Below are positions 34,477 to 43,601 of a DNA stretch of 64,000 bases, piece by piece. The notes under the pieces are model-generated. The model saw only the letters and a program-made list of their open reading frames with translations. It made no database searches and had not been told where the DNA came from. Source of the stretch: an uncultured Aliivibrio sp. GTDB lineage: Bacteria > Pseudomonadota > Gammaproteobacteria > Enterobacterales > Vibrionaceae. The stretch is from NCBI RefSeq assembly GCF_946479765.1, contig NZ_CAMLHO010000015.1, forward strand, positions 1 through 64,000, written 5' to 3'. Positions within the stretch are counted from its first letter, which is position 1, and every line of letters begins with the position of its first letter. The translations under genes and the position numbers were made by a program.

Positions 34477-34986
34477 ATGGTTAGAGTATGTTGGTTTATT
34501 CATAACTTCATCGCCTCCACGTTAATTTTTAGTCTGTCACTTTCATTTTATGCTAGCGCTAATACTTTAACGTTAGGAATTAACGGTCAGATAAAAGATC
34601 GATGCGAAATAAATTTTTCTTCTGGCAACATCATGAAATTTACGGAGCGCCATAAGGTGCAATCATTGCCTTTTAATGTGTATTGTAACCGCCCGTTAGG
34701 TATAACGATTAACTCCAAATATGGTGGTCTAAAATATCAACAACAAGGTGTTGATATTATTGAGAGTTACAACTTGTCATTACAAATAGATGATCTTCGT
34801 CTTTATGAAAGTCGGCACAGCAGCCAACTTATATCATCAGTAATGATAGACAGTTCTGGTGTTATTCCTTTCTCCCAACAAGGGAGCCTTAAGGTAGCAC
34901 TCGAAAATGGCTTGCATTTCGCAGGTTATTATCAAGACGTTATTGAGATTGAAGTTTACCCTTCGATCCATAGCGCGACAAAGTGA
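34477..34986 (+). CDS. pilus subunit-like protein (spore-coat-U type)
   Basis: The 169-residue exported protein (signal to about SANT) shows the cysteine-paired pattern of SCPU/pilin subunits: KDRCEINFSSG ... FNVYCNRPLGITINSKYGG, and a C-terminal beta strand. First gene of the chaperone-usher cluster; GAGAG precedes the ATG. It could be a minor subunit or a pilus terminator. Not similar enough to a known pilin for a name. Confidence 0.65.
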   Translation: MVRVCWFIHNFIASTLIFSLSLSFYASANTLTLGINGQIKDRCEINFSSGNIMKFTERHKVQSLPFNVYCNRPLGITINSKYGGLKYQQQGVDIIESYNLSLQIDDLRLYESRHSSQLISSVMIDSSGVIPFSQQGSLKVALENGLHFAGYYQDVIEIEVYPSIHSATK

Positions 34987-35063
34987 AAACTCTGCAATGC
35001 ATTTGCAGAATTGCATACGCTCAGAAGTATTCGAGCCAATCATTTAAGATAAAGGAATTTCTA

Positions 35064-35567
35064 ATGAAAAAGCTAACACTCTACGTAGCAACAGTCACCG
35101 CTATTTTTGGTGCTCAAGTTCAAGCCGCTCCTGGTGATGTCCAGTTAGTTGGTTTTGTTTCACCTATATGTGAAGTTACCGGTCTTTCAACACAACTGAT
35201 GGACTTTGGTGACGTATCTCAAATTCAAGACCTTTCAGTTAGTGGTCTTAACATGAAGTGTAATGACGTCGATGGCGCAACAGTGACACTGACAAGTGCT
35301 GAAGGGGGTCTAGAGTCAGACGATAGCGAAGACTACGCTCTTACCTACGATGCAACATTTACACCTTCAGATGCAAGCTTCGCTGCTTTCACGCTTAATG
35401 CACCAGGGGGCCCAGGTCAAAATGACGTTTCAGTCAGTAATTCTTATGCCGGTTCTAGCGCATTAGCGACAGGTTTCGCCGCATCTATTGAGATTATTAC
35501 GACAGAAACCTCCCCATGGGCAGGTGGCTACTCAGATACATTAACCGTAAATATCACCTCAAATTAG
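35064..35567 (+). CDS. probable major pilin subunit, chaperone-usher type
   Basis: I start at ATG 35064 (AAAGGA upstream); the ORF-track start overlaps the previous gene. The 167-residue protein has a signal peptide ending QAA, the pilin-like VQLVGFVSPICEVTGLS...LNMKCND disulfide pair and a C-terminal SDTLTVNITS beta strand as used in donor-strand exchange. A strong stem-loop directly follows it, which would favour high pilin mRNA relative to the downstream assembly genes. That fits a major subunit, by inference. Confidence 0.72.
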   Translation: MKKLTLYVATVTAIFGAQVQAAPGDVQLVGFVSPICEVTGLSTQLMDFGDVSQIQDLSVSGLNMKCNDVDGATVTLTSAEGGLESDDSEDYALTYDATFTPSDASFAAFTLNAPGGPGQNDVSVSNSYAGSSALATGFAASIEIITTETSPWAGGYSDTLTVNITSN

Positions 35568-35575
35568 AGGTTAAA

Positions 35576-35608
35576 TAAGTCGGGGGCTATTATTTAGCCT
35601 CCGACTTA
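35576..35608 (+). terminator. stem-loop / partial terminator after major pilin gene
   Basis: Stem TAAGTCGGGGGCT / AGCCTCCGACTTA (one G-T pair) with loop ATTATTT, followed by a weak T stretch. It may allow read-through and give pilin excess, or protect the upstream mRNA end. Confidence 0.75.
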
Positions 35609-35647
35609 ATCTTATTAATTACTTAAGTTTAATTTGGAGCTCTCGCT

Positions 35648-36373
35648 ATGTATAAATGGATCATGCATAAATGGATCGTTCTTTTCCTATTGTCATTCAC
35701 TTGTTTGTCCGCTCATGCGTTCAAAGTCGAACCGATGTCTATGGAAATGACACCGCTTGGCAAAAGAGCTCAAATGACCATGAGGGTTGAAAATTCTTCT
35801 ACCGAACCACTCACGGTTGAATTGTCTCCAGTATTTATGACAATGGACAAATATGGAAAAGAGACCACTACGCCTGCAGATGACGAGCTATTGGTGATTC
35901 CGATGACCGCAATTATTGAGCCTGGACGATCGCAATCGATTATGGTGCGATATTTAGGCGATCCTTCCATCACAGAATCAAAAGCTTTTCGTGTTGCAGT
36001 TAAGCAAGTAAAAGTTCAAAGAGCGAGCAGTAATCAAGGGCAAGTAAGTCTTTTACTTCAATTTAATACGCTTATCAACGTGCGACCTCAGAACACGGTT
36101 TCTGAGCTAGAAATTAAAAGTATCGAACAAAATAACAAAAACAACAAATGGGTTCTTGAAGTGCTTAACAGTGGTAATAGTTATGGTCGATTAACCAATA
36201 CAACATGGAAGATCTCTGATGGTAAAAATTCAACCTATTTAAAAGGCATTGAAATCGCTAAACGTATTCCGGGTACTTTAGTCCTTCCCTACTCCACTCG
36301 ATTTTTCGAAATGCAGCCTCTTAAAAATTATGACGTGAACACCCTATCGATTGAAATAGAGCAGGATCAATAG
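35648..36373 (+). CDS. periplasmic pilus chaperone 1 (PapD-like)
   Basis: A 241-residue protein with a signal peptide (ending SAHA) and a PapD-type immunoglobulin fold: PMSMEMTPLGKRAQMTMRVENSS, then DDELLVIPMTAIIEPGRSQSIMVRYLG and AFRVAVKQV, the chaperone G1 and F1-strand regions. GGAG precedes the ATG. It should donate a strand to subunits in the periplasm. The cluster encodes a second chaperone two bases on, so subunit specialisation is likely. Confidence 0.85.
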   Translation: MYKWIMHKWIVLFLLSFTCLSAHAFKVEPMSMEMTPLGKRAQMTMRVENSSTEPLTVELSPVFMTMDKYGKETTTPADDELLVIPMTAIIEPGRSQSIMVRYLGDPSITESKAFRVAVKQVKVQRASSNQGQVSLLLQFNTLINVRPQNTVSELEIKSIEQNNKNNKWVLEVLNSGNSYGRLTNTTWKISDGKNSTYLKGIEIAKRIPGTLVLPYSTRFFEMQPLKNYDVNTLSIEIEQDQ

Positions 36374-36375
36374 CA

Positions 36376-37062
36376 ATGAGACGTTATATCTTGGGTGGGC
36401 TCATTTATTGCTCTCTGTGTGCGCAAACGTTTGGCGTTACACTGTTTCCAACCGTCATCGAGCTCAACACAGATCACAGGACAACATCGCAACTGGTTGT
36501 GACTAACAACTCAACACAGGATCTTCCACTTGAAGCTAACATCCGTCGTTTGAAATTCTTATCTGATGGCACGTTCCAAACATCAGATCTATCGAATGAA
36601 GAGATTTTTGTGTTTCCACCAGCTGCAATGTTGGCACCTGGTGAACGCCAAGTATTCCGTATACAGTGGTTGGGAAACCAAACTCTCGAAACCTCCCATA
36701 GTTACTTCGTTCGTTTCAGTACCGTGAATATTGGCCAAAACAACGCAAAAATGAATAAGCCCACCAGTCTAACGACCGGTATCAAGCTACAAGTTCACTA
36801 CAATGCGTTGTTGCACATTCACTCATCCTCGTTAGAGCCTGACGTGAAATTGCACATAGATGAACAAGGCAAACTAACACTCACTAATTCAGGATCGCGA
36901 TTTACCTATACATCGTTACTTCATTTTACGGGGCTCGAATCTCATAACCAACAAGTACATGAGGCTTTAGGTGAGCAGTTTATTCCACCACGCTCCATTA
37001 TTACTTTGCCTTCTTCTTTAAATTACTTACCAGTGGGCACTTACCATGGGTATGAAAACTGA
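36376..37062 (+). CDS. periplasmic pilus chaperone 2 (PapD-like)
   Basis: The 228-residue protein has a signal peptide and a PapD-like N-domain (TLFPTVIELNTDHRTTSQLVVTNNSTQDLPLEANI), with FVFPPAAMLAPGERQVFRIQWLG before the second domain. It differs clearly from chaperone 1. It starts two bases after the chaperone 1 stop and overlaps the usher start by 17 bases. Confidence 0.83.
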   Translation: MRRYILGGLIYCSLCAQTFGVTLFPTVIELNTDHRTTSQLVVTNNSTQDLPLEANIRRLKFLSDGTFQTSDLSNEEIFVFPPAAMLAPGERQVFRIQWLGNQTLETSHSYFVRFSTVNIGQNNAKMNKPTSLTTGIKLQVHYNALLHIHSSSLEPDVKLHIDEQGKLTLTNSGSRFTYTSLLHFTGLESHNQQVHEALGEQFIPPRSIITLPSSLNYLPVGTYHGYEN

Positions 37063-39538
37063 AACCTATCACAAGATGTGGCAAGTTTTGTATGTCTTGG
37101 TATTAGTATTTTTTTATTGTGCCGCCTTAATCCCTGCGGCTTGGGGTCAAGAAATGGTCTTGAACTCGACAGGACGAGATATTCAACTTACCTCTTTGTT
37201 AAGGATAAGTGACACGATACTGGGTGAGGCGGATATTATCATTACCGCAAACAACGAAATTTTGTTACCGAAGGAAAGCACGCTCTCTCTCCTTTCGTCC
37301 GTCGTAACTCAAGAAGGTATTGATAAACTCAATGACACTACAGACGATGAGGTGCTGTCACAGCAAGATTTTGAGAGCGTAGGACTGGGTCTGAGTTTCG
37401 ATTTTTCGTCATTAGAATGTGTAGTGACGGTACCGCCCAAATTTAGCTTAACCCAGCAACTGTCTATGAACGGCGCCGATGATTTTTATAACTATGCTGA
37501 TCCAAGTTTGTTAAGTGGATACGTTAACGTTGCCCTTTCTGCCAATGAGAGCCAATATGTCGATCAGTCTTCGTCAAGACAGGATCGCTATCGCGGTCAA
37601 TTCGACTCAGCACTTAACGTTAGTTTTCTAAACTTTGAATACGAATCCTATTTAGAAAACAGTTCATCACAAGATTCGCAATACGTAAGAGAAGGATCTC
37701 GTCTTAATATTGACTTTGCAGAACAAGGCACACGACTTGTCCTCGGCGATATGTACAACAGTGGGAAATCTTTTCAAGACAGCTCCGACATACTTGGTAT
37801 TGGCTTAACTCGAGATTTTACACTCATTCCAACCAGAAATGCACGACCACGAGCCAATCAATCATTCACACTTCAAAGATCCTCAAATGTCGATGTCTAT
37901 ATAGATGGGATTGTAGTCCAACGATTAACGCTAGGCGCTGGTAGCTATAACCTTAGTGACATCCCCCTAGCGCAAGGTAGCAATGATATTGTACTTGTCA
38001 TCACCGACCGCTCAGGGAATGAAGAACGCATCGAGTTTTCTATTGCAACCGGTAACAACTTGCTCAATAGCGGTGAGTTTGAATATAGCATCATGTATGG
38101 AGCGCCTTCCGAATTACAAAATGGACAACTAGAATACCTAACCGACGAGCGTATTTTTCATGGTTATTTTGATGTAGGTATTAGCCCTTGGTTAACGTTA
38201 GGTACCAACTTCCAAAACCGTGAAGATCTTTACCAATATGGTGCCACCGCGTTACTTGCTTCTACATGGGGCGTCACTGAACTCAATGCTTCGCGTAGCG
38301 AACACCCTACATTTGGAACTGGCGACGCTTACAAATTTGCGTTCGATGCGGAGTTTTCCAATACGAACACGCTGTCCCCACAACTAAGTGTGAGTTATGA
38401 ATATCTGGCCAACAATTTTACTGGGGTTTCAGGGTTTGATGCTTCCGATATCGATATCAACTTAACCACCCATTATGTATCTGCATTCAGTTCCATTTAC
38501 CTTTGTCAATCTTTACGTGCCGCCATGACCTTCAATTATCGCGCAGGAGTAGACAAAGATAACGATTATTGGCTGATTAGCCCGAGTTTATCGGACGGAC
38601 TGTTTAATACTCCCGCCACCTGGAGTGTACGCGTTAACTATCGGCATAACGCAACCGAAGACGATGACATTAGTACCACAGTCACCATAAGTTTGCCTCT
38701 TAGCCGACAAACTCGTGTCGTCGGTCGTTACACCACTGAGCTCAATGAAGCCGCCTTAGATTACAGCTATCAGAATAATATTGGTAACACAGGGGGGATA
38801 TCGGGATTTGCGAGTGTAATTACTAACGAAGAAACGGATGCCGATATGGATGCTGGTATTAACTACACGGCAAACCGTTATGAATTAAATGCAACCCACG
38901 CTTCACGGCTTGAAGACATTAGTGGTGAAAAACGAAATCACAGTACTGACGTGACTATAAGTAGTGCCCTTGCTTTTGCTGGTTCATCTGTGACGATAGG
39001 CAGACCGGTGCGCGAAGCGTTTGCTATTGTTAGCAAGCACGAAAGCCTCGCAAAAAATGACGTGGCTATCGACCCAACAAAAGATGGTGAGTACGCACGT
39101 GTTTACCTTAAAGGAAATGCAAATGTCATGGTTCCGGACCTTGTCGCTTATAATGGTCAAGTAGTCAGTTACGAGGTTGAGAACTTACCACCTGGATATG
39201 ACTTAGGTGATGGTGCTTTTTGGGTTAAGCCTGGCTATAAACAGGGCTTCCAACTACAGATAGGCTCCGATGCTGTATTAACCGTTATTGGCAAGCTGTT
39301 CGATAGTAAAAGTAACAACCCTATTTCACTTGTCGCGGGAGCGGCACATTACCTTGGTGAAGAAAAACAGTTACCGATTGACTTCTTTTCCAATCGTAAC
39401 GGCATATTTGCAATCTCTGGATTAAAGCTAGGTAAGTACCAGTTAGTACTCGACACTAAAGAACAAGAGTCAGTCATCATTACTCTAAGTGAACGCAGTG
39501 ACAACTTGATAAGACTAGGAGATTTGTATGTGGAATAA
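37046..39538 (+). CDS. outer-membrane pilus usher
   Basis: The 830-residue protein has a signal peptide (ending AWGQ), an N-terminal subunit-binding domain, a central beta barrel with the plug region PRANQSFTLQRSSNVDVYIDGIVVQRLTLGAGSYNLSDIPLAQGSNDIVLVITDRSG, and a C-terminal domain (SKSNNPISLVAGAAHYLGEEKQ...GIFAISGLKLGKYQLVLD). It assembles and secretes the fibre. The sequence is far from FimD; which chaperone-usher clade it belongs to (alternate or archaic/sigma) I cannot settle by eye. Starts at 37046 or the ATG at 37052. Confidence 0.85.
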   Translation: MGMKTETYHKMWQVLYVLVLVFFYCAALIPAAWGQEMVLNSTGRDIQLTSLLRISDTILGEADIIITANNEILLPKESTLSLLSSVVTQEGIDKLNDTTDDEVLSQQDFESVGLGLSFDFSSLECVVTVPPKFSLTQQLSMNGADDFYNYADPSLLSGYVNVALSANESQYVDQSSSRQDRYRGQFDSALNVSFLNFEYESYLENSSSQDSQYVREGSRLNIDFAEQGTRLVLGDMYNSGKSFQDSSDILGIGLTRDFTLIPTRNARPRANQSFTLQRSSNVDVYIDGIVVQRLTLGAGSYNLSDIPLAQGSNDIVLVITDRSGNEERIEFSIATGNNLLNSGEFEYSIMYGAPSELQNGQLEYLTDERIFHGYFDVGISPWLTLGTNFQNREDLYQYGATALLASTWGVTELNASRSEHPTFGTGDAYKFAFDAEFSNTNTLSPQLSVSYEYLANNFTGVSGFDASDIDINLTTHYVSAFSSIYLCQSLRAAMTFNYRAGVDKDNDYWLISPSLSDGLFNTPATWSVRVNYRHNATEDDDISTTVTISLPLSRQTRVVGRYTTELNEAALDYSYQNNIGNTGGISGFASVITNEETDADMDAGINYTANRYELNATHASRLEDISGEKRNHSTDVTISSALAFAGSSVTIGRPVREAFAIVSKHESLAKNDVAIDPTKDGEYARVYLKGNANVMVPDLVAYNGQVVSYEVENLPPGYDLGDGAFWVKPGYKQGFQLQIGSDAVLTVIGKLFDSKSNNPISLVAGAAHYLGEEKQLPIDFFSNRNGIFAISGLKLGKYQLVLDTKEQESVIITLSERSDNLIRLGDLYVE

Positions 39539-40409
39539 ACAAGTTCTTTGGGGAGCATTGAGCCTCATCGCCATAAGCCATGCTCCTTCTGCATTTGGAT
39601 GCGAAGCTAGTGCGTTAACTATTCAACCCACCTCATCCCAATCACAATATGACGTTTTCAGCGCAGGAACTTTCGCGACGATAAATACTTACCGTATAGA
39701 AGCGAATATAATCGGAAAACCTTGCAAGTTGAATCTAGTTTTGCAACTTAACGATACCAGTCGATCGCTAAAAGGGTCAAACCAAGACAAACTTAACTTT
39801 GATTGGAGTGGTCTCGTTGGTATGCCTGTGGCTAATCAATGGCACCTATCATTAACCGACAGTCAACCTTCCGCAATAATACAAATGCGTTTCCCGAGCA
39901 AGCAATGGTTAGTATCAGGAACGTATCGAGGGCTTTTAGAAGTCTCACCTTCTTATGCTTCAGATAACAAACAAATAGAAATCAGCCCTAGCTCACTACC
40001 TATTTCTGTTAACGTCCCACCCGCTGCAAAAATTCACTTTTATGGGTTAACCCAACAACATTATGACCTTGATCTAGGAACATTATATTCAAACAAGGTG
40101 ATTCGTTCTGCACCTAATCTATGGGTTCAAAGCAATACAGCTTATACCATCGTTTTGGAATCATCTCATCAAGGAAAGCTACGCCATGAATCTAACGACA
40201 CTAAATGGGATATTCCATATCAACTTACCCTCGATAATGATAGAGTAAATATTACACAACTGGATGCACGCGTTCAACGTCTCGCTGCTACGATTGGTCA
40301 ACCCATTCCTTTGAGTTTTATCATTGGTAAAACAGAGAACAAACCGGGAGGACAATATAATGATACATTACAAATTTCTATTGAACCTCGACTTTCACAG
40401 CAGCCCTAA
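39528..40409 (+). CDS. pilus tip/adhesin-like subunit
   Basis: A 293-residue exported protein (signal to about SAFG) that begins CEASALTIQPTSSQSQYDVFSAGTFATINTYRIE, and ends with a typical subunit-like domain. It is longer than the pilins and is last in the assembly set, overlapping the usher by 11 bases, so a tip subunit or adhesin is likely. Binding target unknown. Confidence 0.68.
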   Translation: MWNKQVLWGALSLIAISHAPSAFGCEASALTIQPTSSQSQYDVFSAGTFATINTYRIEANIIGKPCKLNLVLQLNDTSRSLKGSNQDKLNFDWSGLVGMPVANQWHLSLTDSQPSAIIQMRFPSKQWLVSGTYRGLLEVSPSYASDNKQIEISPSSLPISVNVPPAAKIHFYGLTQQHYDLDLGTLYSNKVIRSAPNLWVQSNTAYTIVLESSHQGKLRHESNDTKWDIPYQLTLDNDRVNITQLDARVQRLAATIGQPIPLSFIIGKTENKPGGQYNDTLQISIEPRLSQQP

Positions 40410-40504
40410 ATATACAATTGTATAAATCTTAAGATATGTAACGTAATTATATAAAATACAACATGATATAATCAAAATATGAACTATCAGTTTCGGAATA
40501 AGTT

Positions 40505-41200
40505 ATGTATGACCATAAAAATAATTTAAAACACATACTCCTAATTGGTGACAACTGCATTAACAACCAGTTTATACAACGAGAAATAGAAAAATACAGT
40601 GATTTTTCTTTCAATAGAGAATGTATTTTTGGTATTGAGCACTCACGTAATCATAAAAAATTTGATGTCGTTCTCATTAACTACTTACTCTTGAGCGATA
40701 TCAAAGATATCAACATCACCATATCAAAACTAGAGCCAAGTAAATGGGTGATTTATGATGTCCCTGAAGATATTACAGGACAAAGTATTGCTGTAATGCA
40801 ATTATTCAATGTATTTAATTTAAAAGGGATAATTTATCAAAATGCACCTATTGAGCACCTTACACGTTGTTTGAAAGCGGTATGTGACGACGATTTGTGG
40901 CTACCGAGAAAATTAATGTCACATATTTTATCCAATGCACGCTCGTATACTGTCAAGTCGGAGGCAATACTGTCCGGCCTAACCAAAAGAGAGATTCAAA
41001 TATTTAAACGAGTCATTAGAGGAGATTCAAATTTAGAAATATCAAGCGACCTATTTATTTCAGAAAGTACGGTAAAAACGCACGTATATAACATCTATAA
41101 AAAAATCAACGTTACTAACCGAAAAGAAGCAATAAAGAAAGCAAATTTTATCAATAGCTTAGGACCTATTATACAACCAGATGTAAAATTTAAAGCATGA
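40505..41200 (+). CDS. CsgD/VpsT-like LuxR-family regulator
   Basis: The 231-residue protein has an N-terminal receiver-like domain in which the acceptor aspartate is replaced by Asn59 (VVLINYLLL), then DDDLWLPRKLMSHIL and a LuxR helix-turn-helix (LTKREIQIFKRVIRGDSNLEISSDLFISESTVKTHVYNIYKKI). The layout matches CsgD and VpsT. VpsT binds c-di-GMP through W[FLM][TS]R; here the equivalent is W132-L-P-R135, with proline in place of Thr/Ser. It follows the pilus cluster in the same direction and is the natural candidate to control it. Confidence 0.85.
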   Translation: MYDHKNNLKHILLIGDNCINNQFIQREIEKYSDFSFNRECIFGIEHSRNHKKFDVVLINYLLLSDIKDINITISKLEPSKWVIYDVPEDITGQSIAVMQLFNVFNLKGIIYQNAPIEHLTRCLKAVCDDDLWLPRKLMSHILSNARSYTVKSEAILSGLTKREIQIFKRVIRGDSNLEISSDLFISESTVKTHVYNIYKKINVTNRKEAIKKANFINSLGPIIQPDVKFKA

Positions 41201-41415
41201 CTATAAAAAAATTATTGTTCACATCACTCAAAATAATTATACCTCAAATAGTTATAGTTCAAATATTAATATTTCCGACATAATAATTAACAAATGAACA
41301 ACCAGAGGTAACTAACTGTTTTAACGCAATTAAAATAAACAATCAGCACAAAAAAGCAAAACCCCAACAAAATAATAGTTTGAACTCTAACTAAATATCT
41401 GTCATTTTATAATTA

Positions 41416-41429
41416 ATTGAACGTTCAAT
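41416..41429. promoter_or_regulatory. likely BetI operator
   Basis: ATTGAACGTTCAAT is a perfect 14-base dyad, 20 bases before the betI ATG and behind AATTAA. TetR-family BetI repressors bind such dyads in bet promoters; choline relieves repression. The identification rests on position and symmetry. Confidence 0.7.
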
Positions 41430-41449
41430 AAAAAATAAAAGGACAGCAA

Positions 41450-42058
41450 ATGCCCAAGGTAGGGATGCCTGACATACGAAAACCACAACTCGTCAAAGCG
41501 ACAATGACCGTTATTGGTCGTGTCGGTCTACACGCAGCGAGCATTGCTTTAATTAGTAAAGAGGCTGGTGTATCAACAGGGATCATAAATCACTATTTCG
41601 GCGGTAAGCACGGACTACTTGAAGAAACCATGCGTGAGATCCTTCGCCAACTCTCCAATACCATTACATCTCAATTAAAATCCTTACCTGTTGACGCTCA
41701 TCAACTACGCATCAATGCCATTATCAATGGTAATTTTGAAGGCTATCAAGCAGAAAACGAAGTCGCTAAAACGTGGCTCGCGTTCTGGTCTTACTCGATG
41801 CATAACGCTCAATTAAAGCGTTTACAGCGTGTAAATGAAAAACGACTGCTGTCTCATTTGAAAATTGAATTAAAAAAAATGTTTAATTATCAGCAAGCTG
41901 ATCTCGTTGCTCACGGGATAGCGTCTTTAATTGATGGTATATGGCTAAGAGGCACATTGAACCCTGAAGGCATTGACGCAAATAAAGCACGTACCGTCAT
42001 TAACGATTACCTTGAAAAACAACTCTCATTTTATTCAAAAAATAAAAACCACTCATAA
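41450..42058 (+). CDS. betI: BetI, choline-responsive TetR repressor
   Basis: The 202-residue TetR-family protein starts [19 protein letters not shown] and has the helix-turn-helix [36 protein letters not shown], a close BetI pattern. It represses the betIBA-choXWV operon and is released by choline. AAAAGGACAG precedes the ATG. The operator dyad lies just upstream. Confidence 0.93.
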   Translation: MPKVGMPDIRKPQLVKATMTVIGRVGLHAASIALISKEAGVSTGIINHYFGGKHGLLEETMREILRQLSNTITSQLKSLPVDAHQLRINAIINGNFEGYQAENEVAKTWLAFWSYSMHNAQLKRLQRVNEKRLLSHLKIELKKMFNYQQADLVAHGIASLIDGIWLRGTLNPEGIDANKARTVINDYLEKQLSFYSKNKNHS

Positions 42059-42081
42059 TAATTATTAAGTCAGAGATTAAA

Positions 42082-43542
42082 ATGGAAATGAATTCGTTAT
42101 ACATCGATGGTCAGTCTATTCAGGCAACGTCTGGAGAAAGCTTCACTAGCATTAATCCTGCTAATGGCGAACCCATTGCACAGCTAGGCCAAGCCTCTCA
42201 AGCCGATCTTGAGCTTGCTATTGAATCGGCAAAGCGTGGTTTCGCGGTATGGTCTGCCATGACCGCCATTGAACGCAGCCGTATTCTTCTCAACGCCGTA
42301 AAAATACTTAGAGAACGAAACAATGACCTTGCAATGCTTGAGGTTATGGATACCGGTAAACCACTTCAAGAAGCAGTAGAAGTTGATGTAGCGTCTGGTG
42401 CGGATGTGATTGAATATTTCGCTGGGTTGGTTCCTGCAATGCAAGGTAACCAACAACCACTGGGTGAAAGCCAATTTTTTTACACTCGTCGTGAGCCACT
42501 TGGTATTTGTGCTGGCATCGGTGCGTGGAACTACCCTATCCAGATCGCCATGTGGAAATCAGCACCGGCATTAGCGGCGGGTAATGCGATGATCTTCAAA
42601 CCGTCAGAAGAAACGCCCTTAACGGCACTGAAACTGGCCGAAATATTTACTGAAGCGGGATTGCCAGATGGCGTGTTCAACGTCGTTCAAGGTGATTATC
42701 GTGTTGGTCAAATGCTGACTGCACACCCTGATATCGCAAAAGTATCTTTCACAGGTGAAACAGGAACAGGCAAAGCAGTCATGACTGACAGTGCAAAAAC
42801 ACTAAAATCAGTCACAATGGAGCTTGGCGGAAAATCACCAATGGTCGTCTTTGATGACGCAAAATTGGATGATGCCGTATCCGCAGCGATGGTGGCAAAC
42901 TTCTACACTCAAGGTGAAGTTTGTACTAATGGTACTCGTGTTTTTGTTCATGAAAGCCTTTATGACGAGTTCATTAGCCAGCTTAAAGTTCGTACTGAAA
43001 AACTGATTGTCGGTGACCCAATGGACATCGAAACCCAAGTCGGTGCGCTCATTTCAAAAGCGCATTTAGCAAAAGTATTAGAGGCCATTGAGCAAGCCAA
43101 ACAGTCAGGTGCAACCCTGCTTACTGGCGGCTATCAAGTGACCGACAAAGGATTAGAAAACGGTAACTTTGTGCTTCCTACCGTCTTTGTAAATTGCGAA
43201 GACGATATGCCACACGTTCAACAAGAGATCTTTGGCCCTGTTATGTCTGTCCTTAAATTCACAAACGAAGACGAGGTTATTCGCCGCGCAAACGACACTA
43301 AATATGGGCTTGCTGCCGGTATTTTCACTCAAAACTTATCACGAGCTCACCGAGTTATTCATCAAATGCAAGCGGGGATTTGTTGGGTAAACACGTGGGG
43401 AGACTCTCCTGCAGAAATGCCAGTAGGCGGTTATAAACATTCGGGTGTTGGACGTGAAAACGGCCCTGAAACGCTACTGCATTACACGCAAACCAAAAGC
43501 ATATTAATAGAGCTTGGTGATTTCGCTAGCCCTTACGCTTAA
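42082..43542 (+). CDS. betB: BetB, betaine aldehyde dehydrogenase
   Basis: A 486-residue aldehyde dehydrogenase. The catalytic glutamate (TMELGGKSP), the cysteine ([14 protein letters not shown]) and the NAD-binding GAWNYP and [11 protein letters not shown] motifs are present. It oxidises betaine aldehyde to glycine betaine with NAD+. Length fits BetB (about 490). It is 23 bases after betI and before the stem-loop at 43561. Confidence 0.95.
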   Translation: MEMNSLYIDGQSIQATSGESFTSINPANGEPIAQLGQASQADLELAIESAKRGFAVWSAMTAIERSRILLNAVKILRERNNDLAMLEVMDTGKPLQEAVEVDVASGADVIEYFAGLVPAMQGNQQPLGESQFFYTRREPLGICAGIGAWNYPIQIAMWKSAPALAAGNAMIFKPSEETPLTALKLAEIFTEAGLPDGVFNVVQGDYRVGQMLTAHPDIAKVSFTGETGTGKAVMTDSAKTLKSVTMELGGKSPMVVFDDAKLDDAVSAAMVANFYTQGEVCTNGTRVFVHESLYDEFISQLKVRTEKLIVGDPMDIETQVGALISKAHLAKVLEAIEQAKQSGATLLTGGYQVTDKGLENGNFVLPTVFVNCEDDMPHVQQEIFGPVMSVLKFTNEDEVIRRANDTKYGLAAGIFTQNLSRAHRVIHQMQAGICWVNTWGDSPAEMPVGGYKHSGVGRENGPETLLHYTQTKSILIELGDFASPYA

Positions 43543-43560
43543 TTTGCCCTTCCAATAAAA

Positions 43561-43585
43561 ACGTCTAGCCCTACGCGCTAGACGT
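43561..43585 (+). other. betB-betA intercistronic stem-loop
   Basis: ACGTCTAGC / GCTAGACGT, 9 perfect pairs around a CCTACGC loop, between the betB stop and the betA ATG. No T-run follows, so an mRNA-processing or stability element is more likely than a terminator. Confidence 0.8.
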
Positions 43586-43601
43586 CACGGAGAATACAGA
43601 C

